64,000 nt of DNA from Phoronis australis (taxonomy: Eukaryota; Phoronida; Phoronidae): assembly GCA_002633005.1 (NCBI GenBank), contig NMRA01000104.1, positions 836,175 through 900,174 of the forward strand. Direction: 5' to 3'. Both the position numbers and the translations under genes were made by a program. Below, piece after piece: positions 1 through 10,935 of the stretch. How positions within the stretch are numbered: the first letter of the stretch is position 1; the number at the start of each line of letters is the position of its first letter. The notes beneath the pieces were generated by a model. It saw nothing but the letters and a program-made list of their open reading frames with translations. It was not told where the DNA came from and ran no database searches.

Positions 1-2
1 TG

Positions 3-470
3 TCACGTGCGAAGTCTCGTTTTTTAAGTTTCTTCGCGCGAAGAGTTAATGACTGCTATGAGCAGGGTTGGCAATCAGAAATTGAGCATAATGCAAAACT
101 TAAATGGTATTGTAATTTTAAGACTCTGTATTGTTTTGAACCATATCTTAAGTTACCGCTACACAATAGTCTTATTCAAGCGTTTACTCGGTTACGTTGT
201 TCCAACCATAGCCTACAAGTGGAAGTGGGTAGACACGAGAAAGTGGAATATTATAATGGATTATGTTTGATTTGCAATGATGGTCTTGTAGATTAAGAAT
301 ACCACTTCCTGTTGATTTGCAAGGGATCTTATGAACTTAGGTCAAGTTTTATGAAAGAATTTCAATGGAAGCACCCAACTCAGAAATCCTGTATACGCCT
401 GCTAGCTAATCCAGATATATCTGTCATCAAATATGTGCATTCTGCCCTTAAAAGACGAGAAGAACTATAA
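3..470 (+). pseudogene. 3' end of a non-LTR retrotransposon ORF2 (broken by one stop)
   Basis: One frame is open from base 3 to a TAA at 468-470 except for a single in-frame TAA at 294-296. The translation looks like the C-terminal tail of CR1/L2-like reverse-transcriptase polyproteins. It has a segment reading FEPYLKLPL, then AFTRLRCSNHSL, then VEVGRHEKVEYYNGLCLICN, and after the stop EYHFLLICKGSYELRSSF, a Cys/His-rich layout typical of these tails. The internal stop replaces the acidic residue expected just before EYHFL. The 5' part, including the catalytic reverse transcriptase, lies outside the window. The following 3' UTR ends near 550 in a GGCCAGAGGCC stem-like motif and TTTAATACAAA. 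The family assignment is from memory of the pattern; the clade is uncertain. Confidence 0.75.
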
Positions 471-916
471 ATGAGTTGACTGCGTGTGCAAATGTGCCTG
501 TTTAATTTTTGTTTATTGTACTTTTGGCCAGAGGCCTTTAATACAAATGAACATATGAGATGGTATTGTGTAAATGACAATACATTTCCGTTTCTTTCAA
601 TATTTTATCCAGAAAAAGTCCGGATATAGGCACTCCGACAAGTGAGGATAAATTGGAAGTCTGTTTATAGTTTTAATGTAGCAAATCAATAAATATTTCA
701 GTTTCATGTTCCAAACCAATAGGCCAGACGGGTCCAGTTTTCTAATTAGATTCTGCACCGTTGCATTGACTCTATACGTCCGCGAATGACGTGAGCGTGT
801 TTGCGCGTGTGTGTGTGTGCGTGACCGTAGAATTTGTAATGGTTTAACACAGGCAAATTGAAAAATATGTTCAGAAGTGTTTCAGCCGCATACAATTTCA
901 TTATCTTCATTGACAG
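471..916. other. Retroelement 3' UTR followed by unassigned sequence
   Basis: The first 80 bases continue the retroelement and include the GGCCAGAGGCC motif near 530. The remainder is AT-rich, with a short purine-pyrimidine GT/GC run at about 790-822. I see no supported gene. Confidence 0.4.
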
Positions 917-1055
917 ATTGACGTGCTGAAATTGGCTCACAGACAATTTGGTAATATCGTGAATCTCATTGAAGATATGAAAACAGATGTGCGCTATGTC
1001 TATGCTGGCAACAGATTTTCACTGGAGAAACTGAGACGTGATATCCACATCACAG
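917..1055 (+). CDS. Candidate internal coding exon (function unknown)
   Basis: A pyrimidine-containing acceptor ending TTGACAG precedes base 917. A donor CACAG|GTATT follows 1055. Between them one frame is open for 46 codons plus one base, with a protein-like composition that includes LAHRQFGNIVNLIEDMKTDV and LEKLRRDIHI. I do not recognise a family and found no partner exons nearby. The frame also runs on past the donor to a stop at 1195, so this could equally be a chance ORF. Confidence 0.2.
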
Positions 1056-2502
1056 GTATTCTTAACAGAGACTGTAAATTTTTAACCTGCGCCTCAACGG
1101 AAGTTTTGGAAAATAAAGATATCTCATCCTGTTCGAAAGTGTTTCGCTTACTAATCTTAACAACACAGAAAATGAAAAATATTCTTTCGTTGTAAAAAGC
1201 TTTTCTACATTTATTTAGAATGTTTTTAAGGTAAAATTCTCAAAGTTATTAGCTTGGATCGAAAATCAATGTTTTTCGATTTTTTTTTACCTATCGGCCA
1301 ATCCTTGTGCTTGCTTGCAGCAAAGTTAATCGAAATAGAGGCAGTGATGTCATCATCATATATACGTTCATGGTCACGTTTAAGTGATTGTGAATGTAAA
1401 CCTAAGCTAAATTCCAGTGTTGGACTTCCTCGCCGACTCTCAGATACTTCGAAATTATGTCAAATATCGAAGCAAAACTGGTCAAATTCGCTTTTTAAAC
1501 CCGATGATCAGATAATTACAACTGTTAACCTATGCTGTTTTTGGAGTGAGGGTAGCAATGACCATAGTAATGTGTTTTTGTACATCACGCATGAGTGCTT
1601 GAAGATCATAACTATTACACTTATGGGGAGACCTAGAAAAACGTCCAAATGGCCAACTTCAGAACTTCATATCTCAGAAAGAGTGATCGGATTCATATGA
1701 AACTATTAGACGCTATGTTGTATGCACTGTTGTTCAAACCTAAATTAGGAATTGCTTTTAAATTGCTCTACTTTTGTATGAAAGGCTATCAAAATGGGAC
1801 TTTTGCGATCTTCAAGATAAAACGCAAAATTTGAAATAAAAAAAAAGAAAATGAAATAGTTTAGAAAACTGTATCACCGTTTATATTAAATAAAATTTGA
1901 TCATGTTATTAATACCGTCGTTATGTTATCGTTGTAATTTCCTTTTTTGATACATTTTACTAAAAGCTACGATCACGTGACCCGATTAAGGAGGTTTGAG
2001 ATTTATAAAGACACGTACATAAGGAAAGATGGTGGGATTAATTGTTAGAATTGCACGGCAAAGTAACTGAGTGTAGCTGAAACCAATTTCGGAGATACCC
2101 TCATCCCAAATAGAACACCATGTCCCAACAATGGCCGCACATGAAACTTTCCGCGACTTTGCTTTACTATTTTTTCCAAAAACTTTGCTAGCAGTTGCTG
2201 TAATGTTCCAGTTTTGCACGAGGGCTATTAAAATAGGATTTCCCTTCTTAAACTGATCTTGAGCATTCATATCACTTAAATAAAATTTCATTATATTAGT
2301 GATACCTTTGTTGTGACATGACTGTAACTTTCTTTTTAACTACAATTTTCTAAAAAGACATTTTCACGTGACTGAGTTAATGGCAGATCAATAAAAAGTC
2401 ATAAATTGAAGTCTACGGGCTGTCCACTTCCAGAAATATGCACTTTTACTGAGTGAAAAATCAATCTATAATTCTGTAGATATTTGGCTAAATAAGCAAT
2501 AA
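1056..2502. other. Intergenic, with a possible old interspersed repeat
   Basis: There is no convincing gene. A stretch at about 1625-1720 with the phrase CATATCTCAGAAA resembles one at about 19255-19350, so both may be copies of one old repeat. A second weak similarity links about 1895-1995 with 2290-2390 (both carry a TTTTCTAAAAAG-like run followed by TCACGTGAC). The open frames at 1254-1700 and 1986-2291 look like chance. Confidence 0.3.
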
Positions 2503-2637
2503 GGCTGTCTACCCTGTGTTTCGCAGTTAGGCTGTCTACCCTGTGTTTCGCAGTTAGGCTGTCTACCCTGTGTTTCGCAATTAGGCTGTCTACCCTGTGT
2601 TTCGCAATTAGGCTGTCTACCCTGTGTTTCGCAGTTA
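2503..2637. repeat. 27-bp minisatellite, five copies
   Basis: Five head-to-tail copies of a 27-bp unit (GGCTGTCTACCCTGTGTTTC plus GCARTTA) fill exactly 135 bases. Copies differ only at one A/G position. The unit length is a multiple of three and the minus strand is open through all copies, giving the nonapeptide NCETQGRQP repeated five times inside a 107-codon ORF (2789 to 2466, true ATG). No family is recognised and codon evidence is lacking, so I call it a minisatellite and not a gene. Confidence 0.9.
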
Positions 2638-3544
2638 TCTATGAGTGTTCGGTTCAGTGGTACAAAACTGTCACCAAGACTACGAAAGCTAGTAACAATA
2701 ATGCAAGAAACCGGCGCACTCAGTGCGTTGCACGCCACATGGTGATATTCTCCGATGCCCTTAATTAAGAACCTGGTGTAGTCTACCATTCTGTGCTAGA
2801 ATATATTATGGTTTTCGTCTAATACTAGTTCACGCTTGCTAAGTTTCATCACAAAATCTCGAAATTGTAGCTCGAAAGATTTTGACCGCAACTAATCTGC
2901 TAAAACGAATATACTTGAGCATACAATCAAAGACATTATCTTGATTTCGTCCTCAAATAAAAAAGAAAATATCAGAAATAAAATGAAGGCCAGTTAAGAT
3001 TGATTTCACTCGTAGATATCTTGCAACTGAGAAAAGTATAATACTCTTTGTCCCATGGCTAAGTGCCAAGTTTTCGTCTCATACGAGTGGCCCGAGTATT
3101 GCTCAATACGGCCCGATTCATCAGCAGGAGACAGATAATATGCATATCAGATGTAAAAATTGATTATGACTGTCCACTATTTAGTTTCACTCTTTAGTTC
3201 ACAGACGAGAGAAAGTTGTTTTGGCATTCGTTTAAAGGAAATACGTTTCAGCAACTTCGAATGAAAAAATTACCCAACTATGAGAGAAGCTACATTAATT
3301 TGAAGAGTGAAAGTCACGAAACCAGCACAACGCATTTTGCTTGTAAACTGCTTTCTGGAAAAACTTGACATCCCAGATGTTTACTATGAATAACTGAATT
3401 AAGCACAATACCACGATTCAGACAGATTTTGCATAACTCAATGCAGTTTTTTTGGTCTCAGGAGGACAATTTGGCTATGTTATGTTATGAGGAAATACGA
3501 TAACTTTGTTCCTGACGGTACATAATGCTATCTTCGTAAAACAG
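2638..3544. other. Intergenic sequence, nothing recognised
   Basis: AT-rich sequence. No exon, repeat or RNA gene is supported here. Confidence 0.5.
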
Positions 3545-3790
3545 ACCATGGATCCGAACTTGCCAACGTCCTCACCAGCTCCGAAGAATGAAGATTTGTT
3601 TCTCGAACACTCTCGAAAACAGCAACTGTGTCAAGGTGCTTTGGACGGAAAGCATGTAATTGGCATACATCTCCCAATTAACAATGGTACCCTACATTTA
3701 CATGGCCAACTATAAAAGGTTTCTTCCTCCTCCTAATTTTGCTGCTCGTCAGTCGGATACTGGTGCCCCTGCTGCAGTGCTAACCACTAG
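3545..3790 (+). pseudogene. PIF/Harbinger transposase fragment (frameshifted)
   Basis: The plus-strand ORF contains QGALDGKHVIGIHLPINNGT, matching the first catalytic block of HARBI1-like transposases (usual form NCIGALDGKHV followed by PxxSGS). After this the expected NYK-F-LL motif appears only in other frames: YMANYKRF in one, and a leucine-rich GFFLLLILLLV-like run in the next. At least two frameshifts are therefore present. The remaining catalytic acidic residues are not seen. It is a decayed fragment about 80 codons long and not a functional transposase. Confidence 0.6.
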
Positions 3791-3870
3791 TTTACGTCAA
3801 AGTTGACTAACCATTCGCCATTCTAGCTCCAACAAAGCTTAATTATAGTGTATACATGGAGTGCTGCAAT

Positions 3871-4184
3871 CCCGGGGGGTCACTAATATTGACAGTCAGT
3901 GCCCGCACGCGTGTACCAAAATTGCGGATAGGCGGTACTTTTTCAACAAGTTTGAGGGACCCGCGCGGTGTCCAATAGGCCCTTAAATTTCCATTTCTTC
4001 CCTGCAAAAGGCCCACTTATATTGGCCTCATCCCTGCAAAAGGCGCACTGTCCGCCTCCCTACGGAAAAATCTACCCCACAAAAGGGAGTAGGAATTAGC
4101 AGACCTGGCACCCGCAATAGGGGGTCTCTCAGCAATTTTTGGTACACAAATGCGGGCACCTTGTCAATATGAGTGACCCCCGGG
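3871..4184. mobile_element. 314-bp MITE with CCCGGGGGTCACT inverted ends
   Basis: The left end begins CCCGGGGGGTCACTAATATT and the right end is its inverse, ending AATATGAGTGACCCCCGGG. The inverted similarity continues inward for about 60 bp through GTGTACCAAAATTGC. Flanks are GCTGCAAT at 3863-3870 and GCTGCATT at 4185-4192, an 8-bp target duplication with one mismatch. There is no coding capacity. An 8-bp duplication would suit a hAT-like mover, but the class is inferred. Confidence 0.75.
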
Positions 4185-4528
4185 GCTGCATTGTTGACAA
4201 AAAATTGAGAAGCTGAATAGAGGGCGTTATCATTCTTCCCTTGTCATACTTAGCCCACTCAAATGTTAGGAGACCTACTACGGAAAACTAAGTCTTCTAC
4301 TTCTCCAACAAAGAGAGTTGAACCCAACACGTGCACTGGTATGAAAAAAAAAATCAAAGACCAAGACATAAGGCTATATGGTAAAACGGTTTCATTCATA
4401 GACCTCCTCAAACGGGACGCCTGACGATGAAAATGCCCATTGACATAATTATGGGAACAATGTGCGGTGACAAATCGTGAAGAACGTGCAGTATTGAGCA
4501 ATCAAAATGACAAAATATTGTTAATGAT

Positions 4529-4534
4529 TTTATT
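4529..4534 (-). terminator. Poly(A) signal overlapping the ankyrin-gene stop codon
   Basis: On the minus strand the AATAAA hexamer shares bases with the TAA stop (4532-4530). If it is used, the 3' UTR would be only about 10-30 nt. No transcript evidence is available. Confidence 0.4.
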
Positions 4535-5732
4535 CCACAGTTAACGGAATTTCTTGCAAACTGGTTAAAGTGTTTTTGTCTATCATATTCGCGGTCATTT
4601 CCGTATTATCCGTTTTTCCATCAGTGTCCTCTGAACCGTTGTTAACTGACGATATCCCGTGATCATCGGGCATGGCAGAAAGACTTGGTAATTTTTTCGC
4701 TGTGTTGTTCACGTTTAGATTAGGCACAGAGGATGTCGACGTGAACTTCTTGCCTCTGCGATTTTTGGAATTTTTTAAAGCCAACATGGCTTCCCGTTCA
4801 CGATTTTGTCGTATTTGCTCTTCAGACAGACTACTGTAAGCTGTTATATGAACCGGAATTCTATAGGAAAGTGTTCGTTTGTCGGTCAATGCATTCATAA
4901 TTTCACTAATACCGAAAGAGGAAATTGTGGAATATTTCGTAGTCATTGTATTATGGTCGTGCGATTGTGCAGCTGGGGGCACTCCAGAGAAACCAACAAT
5001 TCTTTCTCTTTCATGCCCATGTTGCCGCGGCCACGTAGACATCATGTTTAATGATTGACAAGACTTGGTGACATGATGGATTTTAGGGAGTCTTCCATTG
5101 ATTTTAAATTCTGTTATTTTTCGTTGTGTGTCCATCATGCTTAGACGCCTTCTCTCTATTTTTCCGATTCTCTCCCAGTCTTGTACAGACCGTTGGCCTT
5201 TGGCGTCACCATAGAGAGTGGACGCATTCCCTTCTTGCGCTAAGATGTCGGCTATTTCATTATATGCCAGCCTCCTAGCATGAACATAGGGTGTTAACTT
5301 GTGCTTGTCCAAAACATCCACTGATAAGTCGTACCTGTTCATGAACCGCACTAAGTATCGCACGATGTCGGGATTTGTCGAGAACACAGCGTAGTGAAGT
5401 ACGGTGTATCCATGGTTATCCCTCTCTGAGAAATCTACTGCTCCGACAGTTTCATTCATCACCACCTCCATTTCGACTGGACGGTTGAGGAGACACGTCC
5501 ACGCCATAACTGTTTTACCACTTTTGTCTTTGCCGTCACATTTAGCTCCTCTTCGTGTCAAATATCGAAACATTCGCTCTCGCTTTCCATCGTCCTCGAT
5601 TCTCAAAGCAATTACTAGCGGATTTTCTCCTTTCTTATTGCGCACAGTTGCCAGGTCCAGTCCGGTGTCCACAATAAGCTTGACCTGCTTAAAGCGACAA
5701 TCCGCTATTGCTTGATAAAGATTTCTAGACAT
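4530..5732 (-). CDS. Ankyrin-repeat protein, single exon, 400 aa
   Basis: One open frame of 400 codons starts at an ATG with A at -3. Residues 1 to about 165 form four or five ankyrin-type repeats, recognisable by GENPLVIAL, GKTVMAWTC, GYTVLHYAV and LTPYVHARR. The segment RMFRYLTRRGAK followed by GKTVMAW recalls the ANKRD34 layout (RMVRYLLEQGA), but that link is tentative. From about 190 onward the chain is polar and probably disordered, with a basic helix-like stretch EEQIRQNREREAMLALKN around 315. No membrane segment or signal peptide is seen. The likely role is protein-protein scaffolding in the cytoplasm. Neighbours give no functional clue. It may be complete, as no splice sites are needed. 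Confidence 0.8.
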   Translation of the reverse strand: MSRNLYQAIADCRFKQVKLIVDTGLDLATVRNKKGENPLVIALRIEDDGKRERMFRYLTRRGAKCDGKDKSGKTVMAWTCLLNRPVEMEVVMNETVGAVDFSERDNHGYTVLHYAVFSTNPDIVRYLVRFMNRYDLSVDVLDKHKLTPYVHARRLAYNEIADILAQEGNASTLYGDAKGQRSVQDWERIGKIERRRLSMMDTQRKITEFKINGRLPKIHHVTKSCQSLNMMSTWPRQHGHERERIVGFSGVPPAAQSHDHNTMTTKYSTISSFGISEIMNALTDKRTLSYRIPVHITAYSSLSEEQIRQNREREAMLALKNSKNRRGKKFTSTSSVPNLNVNNTAKKLPSLSAMPDDHGISSVNNGSEDTDGKTDNTEMTANMIDKNTLTSLQEIPLTVE

Positions 5733-7486
5733 TATTCAGTGAACTCTCTCGCTCTTTGATGAGAATACATCACGAGCCACTTTTAGCCACGGCGTTCAAA
5801 CTCCAGTTTTATTCGATGTTCTACAATGATAAAAGAAGGTGAATCAACTGAACTTCATCTTTAGAAATGCAGACATCAAATATTTGACTTCAAGTGAGCA
5901 AACAATGGCTTCAATTCGATTGGAGTACGGATTTTTAATTTCTAGGGTTACTATTTTGGAATATAAGTCATTTTCCTATTTTAGTGTGTTTTTAAATTAC
6001 CCTTAAAGTTCCACAAATAATAAACAAATGTTCCGCAAAATTAAATCAATTTTTTTGATTTTATTAATTCTGTGCTCCAACGTTTATCAACGAAAAAATC
6101 AATCTCATCTAGGTCCTTGCGCCGATTGACTAAACAGTTTGAGGTTACCATGGAGACAATGTAGCTTAGGTTAACGGTTATGAAAATGTCACATGAACAG
6201 AAACACACGCCTGCTGCATAGTCATTGGATATGAATTTTGCAAGAGACATCTCCATAATACCCGCTGTGACTAAATGTCGAATTTTCGAAGAGGCCTATG
6301 ACGTCACATACATGGACGTGAACTTACCGGAATTGCAAATCACAAAGATCGCGTAATCCGCGTCAATGTCAAATCATTTTGCTGATTGTACCGTGGACTA
6401 AGGTGTAAGCAACTTACCAATTTATCCCAGTGCACTAAATTTCAAGGTACGCAAACCTAATAAACTAGTACATTTTAGTTCACATAAAAAATCTCTAAAT
6501 TCTCACCTGTAACCCACACACCGTTGTGTTTAATTGTTGGTCGGCGCATACATCACCACGGCATCATATCGTAAGTACCAAAGATTTCATTATCATCAAA
6601 AACCAGTTAAACAACCAATACAGCCAAACCACGCGCCCGTGTTCGTCTGCCTCGCCTACAGTTACCGGAGCTACCACCCCAGCTCCGCTGTCGTCTGGGA
6701 CTAAGCCGATTACACTTTGATTATTAAGTAAGGGAACTCGAACACGTCTTGACGTGAACGTGTTTTTACATAGCTGGTTGGTATTGACACACGAAACACT
6801 ACTGTGTACGCTAACTTAACAGTATTTACTTAGTCGGACAGCGAATAGATAGAGGAAAATGTTCAACTTTTGAATCTGTCGCTAGGTTTATTTACCTTCA
6901 CATCCATTGCGTGACACAAAGCACAGACATTTGCCAATATGTTTTGATTGCCTAACAAATTAATCAATAAGTGTTTTTGTGTTCTAGACCAGTTTATTGG
7001 TTTAATGTGTTATAAGCAATATCGTGTTGACATTGTTATTGTATTTCCGTCAATAACTTTGCTTTAATAGGATGCAATTACATGTTCACTTCTTTGCCCT
7101 GATTTCTGCTTTCTCACCTTACGTTGCGGGGTCACGTGCTGCTCCACGATTGAGATAGTGCCTTCTATATCTTACTGAGAAAATTACAATCTACTTGTGA
7201 ACAAATGTCATTCGAATGGGATTGACCATACCTTTTCTTTATCTCTTCAGACAAGCTTACATTAACTTGGGTTGGAGGTCGTATACCCTCTTGATCGAGG
7301 ACTCAAATCCTATTTTTAAAAGTTGATACATTTTATGTTTCAATAATAAAAAGTTCTTAGTGGGATTCCAACCCCTACCTGAATGGTACCCATTCGTACA
7401 CTTGGGTATTGTACGGGTAATGCTTGAAACTGAACATGCAAACCATGTGCGCATACGCCTGCATATGCATATGCATGTGGGTGCAT
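5733..7486. other. Intergenic sequence upstream of the ankyrin gene
   Basis: This should contain the ankyrin-gene promoter and 5' UTR, but I see no clear TATA box or other decisive motif. No exon is supported. Confidence 0.4.
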
Positions 7487-7915
7487 ATTGTCGTCATTCT
7501 TCCAGGTTGTCCGATTGGTCAGATGTCCGTTCGATATCTTAAAAACCCCATGAAATTTGGCACAAAGTTATGAGCCATCTAGGGCAGTGCATATCACTTT
7601 TCAATCTATCTCAGCTTCCCGGGGCCACGGCTTTTCAGTATTTTTGCGAAGAACATTTAAAGTACCGGATAAGATCCAGGGGATCTCTGGACGAATTTCA
7701 ATGAAACTTAACACAGAGGTTAATAACGACAATACGCGTATTCGACCATTGCAACATCCGCTAATGTCTGTCTGTGTCTCGACGAGTGACTTTTCAGTAA
7801 GCTACATTTGGGGTGATCGACCAACGTGTCGTCATTCCGGGTTGTATTTATAGATAGGTCTGGCGGACGTTCAGTTACTTACAAACCCAATCATCACTTT
7901 CCACCCAAGTAAAGA
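7487..7915. repeat. Two diverged tandem copies of a ~340-bp repeat unit (second partial)
   Basis: A block beginning TCGTCATTCTTCCAGGTTGT near 7490 recurs as TCGTCATTCCGGGTTGTATT near 7830. Both continue through GGACGTTC- or GATGTCCGTTC-like bases and CTTA plus ACCC. Between them, text such as GAATTTCAATGAAACTTAAC and TGTCTGTCTGTGTCTC is of a kind common in dispersed invertebrate repeats. A short related stretch is at about 40975-41050 in an EIF3B intron. Confidence 0.4.
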
Positions 7916-8093
7916 AAAAGTTGAGACCAACTGTATAGAGCGGTAAATGGTTTAAATCAAAAGTTCGCTTCTTCGATTGAACGCGGGGGTTTGTAACCGC
8001 TTCACAGGTGATGGCTCAGTGTGGGCAACTACGCCTTCTTCAGTCGGCTACAAGAGTGTTGTATCCGAAAAATGTTTTTATCGCCTCTAAGAG

Positions 8094-10935
8094 CAGTGGC
8101 GGTGTGGGTAGTTCTTTGTAGGTGGGGCAAGGTGAGAAAATTGTCCCCCCATGGCATACTGTGAATGCCAACTTTTGTGTGGCCAACAGGTACGTTGATT
8201 AGCTATAAAACACAAGTAAAGAAAATGAATTGACATGCTTATTGTTCATCACGAAATTAAAAAAGGACGCATAGGCCCTGATTCAATTTAATGGCGCTAA
8301 TTCTGACTGAACATAATTCGCGAATTTGTTAAGTCACGTGTTCAGTACAAATGCGCCCGTTTCATGCAACTCCGCTGCGTATCCAATGTTTTTCAATGTC
8401 GTGGTTGTACAAGCGACACAAGTTGCACCGGAAAAGGAGCAATCTCGTATTTATGTACACGCCGCGCGCATGCACGGTGACCCGGGTGAGGGCGGACCAG
8501 ATCCAATCTCGAGATTTCTGGCACAAGTTGTTATAGAGGGCGTATGCAAAAACACTTGTTGGGAGCAGTAACGATGTTTTTGTCTGATCATCTTTTTCAG
8601 TGGGGAACAAACGAGCGTTTTTCTCCTGTCTGACACCGCTGCGTTTTCTAAATCTTAATTTTTGGCACTGGAATTATTGCATGGACCGACGAGGTTACTG
8701 GATCTAACGCTTTAGAGAGAGAATGGAATGCTTCAGAGCCCTGGCACACGACTTGATGTTACTTTTGCCTGGCGTTATTGGATGCATCAGCATGTGCACA
8801 TATATTCACCGTTTCACATAACGTTTCATCATCACGAATACTGCTATCAGTTTCGCTAGTGAATGCATCTAAAGTTTCAAGTGTAGGCTAATTCGATTGT
8901 AGTCCTTGGACTACATTAGACGTATGTTCTGGCGTCACTGATGCTTAAGACTTTACTAGGCGTTTCTGCGGGTATACCCATTGCCACCAAGTCGAATATT
9001 AAATCAACGTGCAATTCGCTGTCATTTCGCTACAACGGGGCGCAATGATTTTTAGAACATTTACAGTTTCAAACTGGAGCGGAGATGATTCAAGGCTTAT
9101 TTTTGAGGCATGTTTGTCACTGACAACTACAGCAATGTTTGATGGTGCAAGTACATCGAATGACCTGTTAGCACTATCGTACTCCTCCTCGACAGGCTGC
9201 AGTTTGATGCGACTGATATTTTAAGAGGGGTTCGTTTGGTTCCAGTCCTGAGCATAGATTAAATGAACCAGTTCTACTTCTGCATCGATATTGCTACTTT
9301 TGAGGAAATTTTTCATAAAAGTCTCTAGTTGTTTGATTTCTTGGTCCCTGAACGCTTTCAGTTTCCTGTTCTCGGTTTCCAGATTTTTACTTAGACATGT
9401 TTTACGGTCATCGGACCTAAAATTGCATTACGTGTTCTGAGATATGGCGAAGCAGATGGAAATATTTGAATTTATTTTTGCTGCCTAGATGACACAATTT
9501 TTGGTCTGTTGCATACGGAATTTAAACTGCTTTCCAATTTAATCCGTTTCTTGTTTACTTGCTTGAATTATTATTTATGAAACTATATGTGTTCCACCCG
9601 GCTGGCCACCCGTTTCATCCTAGGTCCCCAACAATTTGACAACCCGCTTATTTTCCCTCGGTGTCGCTACTTATTATATCTATAACCTCTCTCGTATTTT
9701 CCATTGAGTGGTCCCTGTCCATTTTTTGATTTGCTAGAATTTTCTTTAATTTTTCCCCGAATCCGGTGAGCAACTTCTCCCATACAATACGTTACATAGG
9801 CTACACAAAACGTACCGAGAATAGCGAAGATGAAGTAATATCGCGTATCGACCGAGACCGCGGATTAATGCGAGTGAGATATTACTTCATCTACGCCAAT
9901 CGATGTACATTTTGTATTTATCCCATACGCTTCGAATTCCTAAGTTTCATTAAGTTTTCGGTAGATTTTTTAAATAGTTCACTCAGACTGTTCACGTGGC
10001 AGATCACATCCTATATGTACGTACTTGAGCGTTAGGTTACAAGTTTTCTCTAGTAAAAAGAAACAGTTTTAAATGTAACGGTTTATTACCTGGAAAGAAA
10101 TAACAAAGATCAAAACAACGGCAATTGTTCATTGAATTTGTAACATTTCCTGAAAATAGTTAAATAACAATATTTGATATTGTAGTTACCGAGGAATCGG
10201 CGCCTGAGTTGCAGACAATATAAAATTCAGCTATTGAAAATTGAGACAAAAAGAGTCACACAGATGTTAAGTTTGGGAACTGATTGGATGTTGAGTGTTA
10301 TTTATACTGCTGCAATAGTATTACGTTAAACTATTTCGGAAGGTTTGATGATCGAACCGGCTAACGACGTCGAGTCGACATTTGAACTTTCCATGTCAGA
10401 GGCACTGTTGAAGTAGTGCGAAAGGGGAATACGGAAAGTAATATCAAACGAGTGTATTGCATTCAACTGATTCAACGCGTATGGGATAAATCTAAATCCT
10501 CATTGGATAGCTCATATTCTGGCTAACTTCTGGCTTTTTGATCTCGTACCAGACTCGACAGCTCAAGGTCTAGTCTCGGATCCACAAGGCACTAGGCATG
10601 AACTACATTCATGACAGAGCGCGTTGTTTTAGTTGTCTTGGGACGGATTAGCGGTTGCAAAGCACGAATAGGTTCTCTGTATGTTTACCATGCGGAAATC
10701 TGTCGTAAGACACCTATGAAACAACGCGTCCCGTGATGTAAGGGGCACATTTTACAAGCTTTGTTACACAGGCCAACACATCGTAAGTGAAAGTTTTATA
10801 TATATTTACACACAGTTTGAAGCAGTAAATTTGTGATTTGGCTACCCCAGACTTTAATTTTGGCGCCCCTTCAACGCATTTTCAGGGAGGCAGACCCCAT
10901 CGCCCCCCCTCCCCCCTCTGACACACCGCCAGTAG
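8094..10935. mobile_element. Candidate 2.8-kb element with CAGTGGCGGTGTG-like ends
   Basis: The left edge reads CAGTGGCGGTGTGG; the right edge, reverse complemented, reads CTACTGGCGGTGTG. Flanks are TCTAAGAG (8086-8093) and TCTCAGAG (10936-10943), which could be an 8-bp target duplication with one mismatch. Inside is a coiled-coil exon candidate (9221-9416), but no transposase motif was found. There are also internal inverted repeats: GATGAAGTAATATC (about 9829) against GATATTACTTCATC (about 9876), and ATTTATCCCATACGC (about 9917) against its inverse near 10477. The boundaries could be coincidental. Confidence 0.3.
9221..9416 (-). CDS. Candidate terminal exon encoding a coiled-coil tail
   Basis: On the minus strand a TTTTAG|G acceptor precedes a frame of one base plus 65 codons ending in TAA (9223-9221). 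The translation is rich in charged heptads, for example SKNLETENRKLKAFRDQEIK and then QLETFMKNFL, and ends YAQDWNQTNPS. The composition looks like a real coiled coil and not random sequence. I could not find upstream exons or name a family. It lies inside the candidate element at 8094-10935, so it may be element-encoded. Confidence 0.35.

Noticed and set aside
49-270. 73-codon plus-strand ORF
   Set aside because: It is out of frame with the retrotransposon reading frame that covers the same bases.
790-822. Alternating GT/GC run as a structural element
   Set aside because: A short imperfect microsatellite, common in animal genomes.
1254-1700. 148-codon ORF as a gene
   Set aside because: No domain, no supportive splice context, and it partly overlaps a possible dispersed repeat.
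2503-2637. Direct repeats that might suggest a CRISPR array
   Set aside because: Units abut with no spacers, and the genome is an animal nuclear one.
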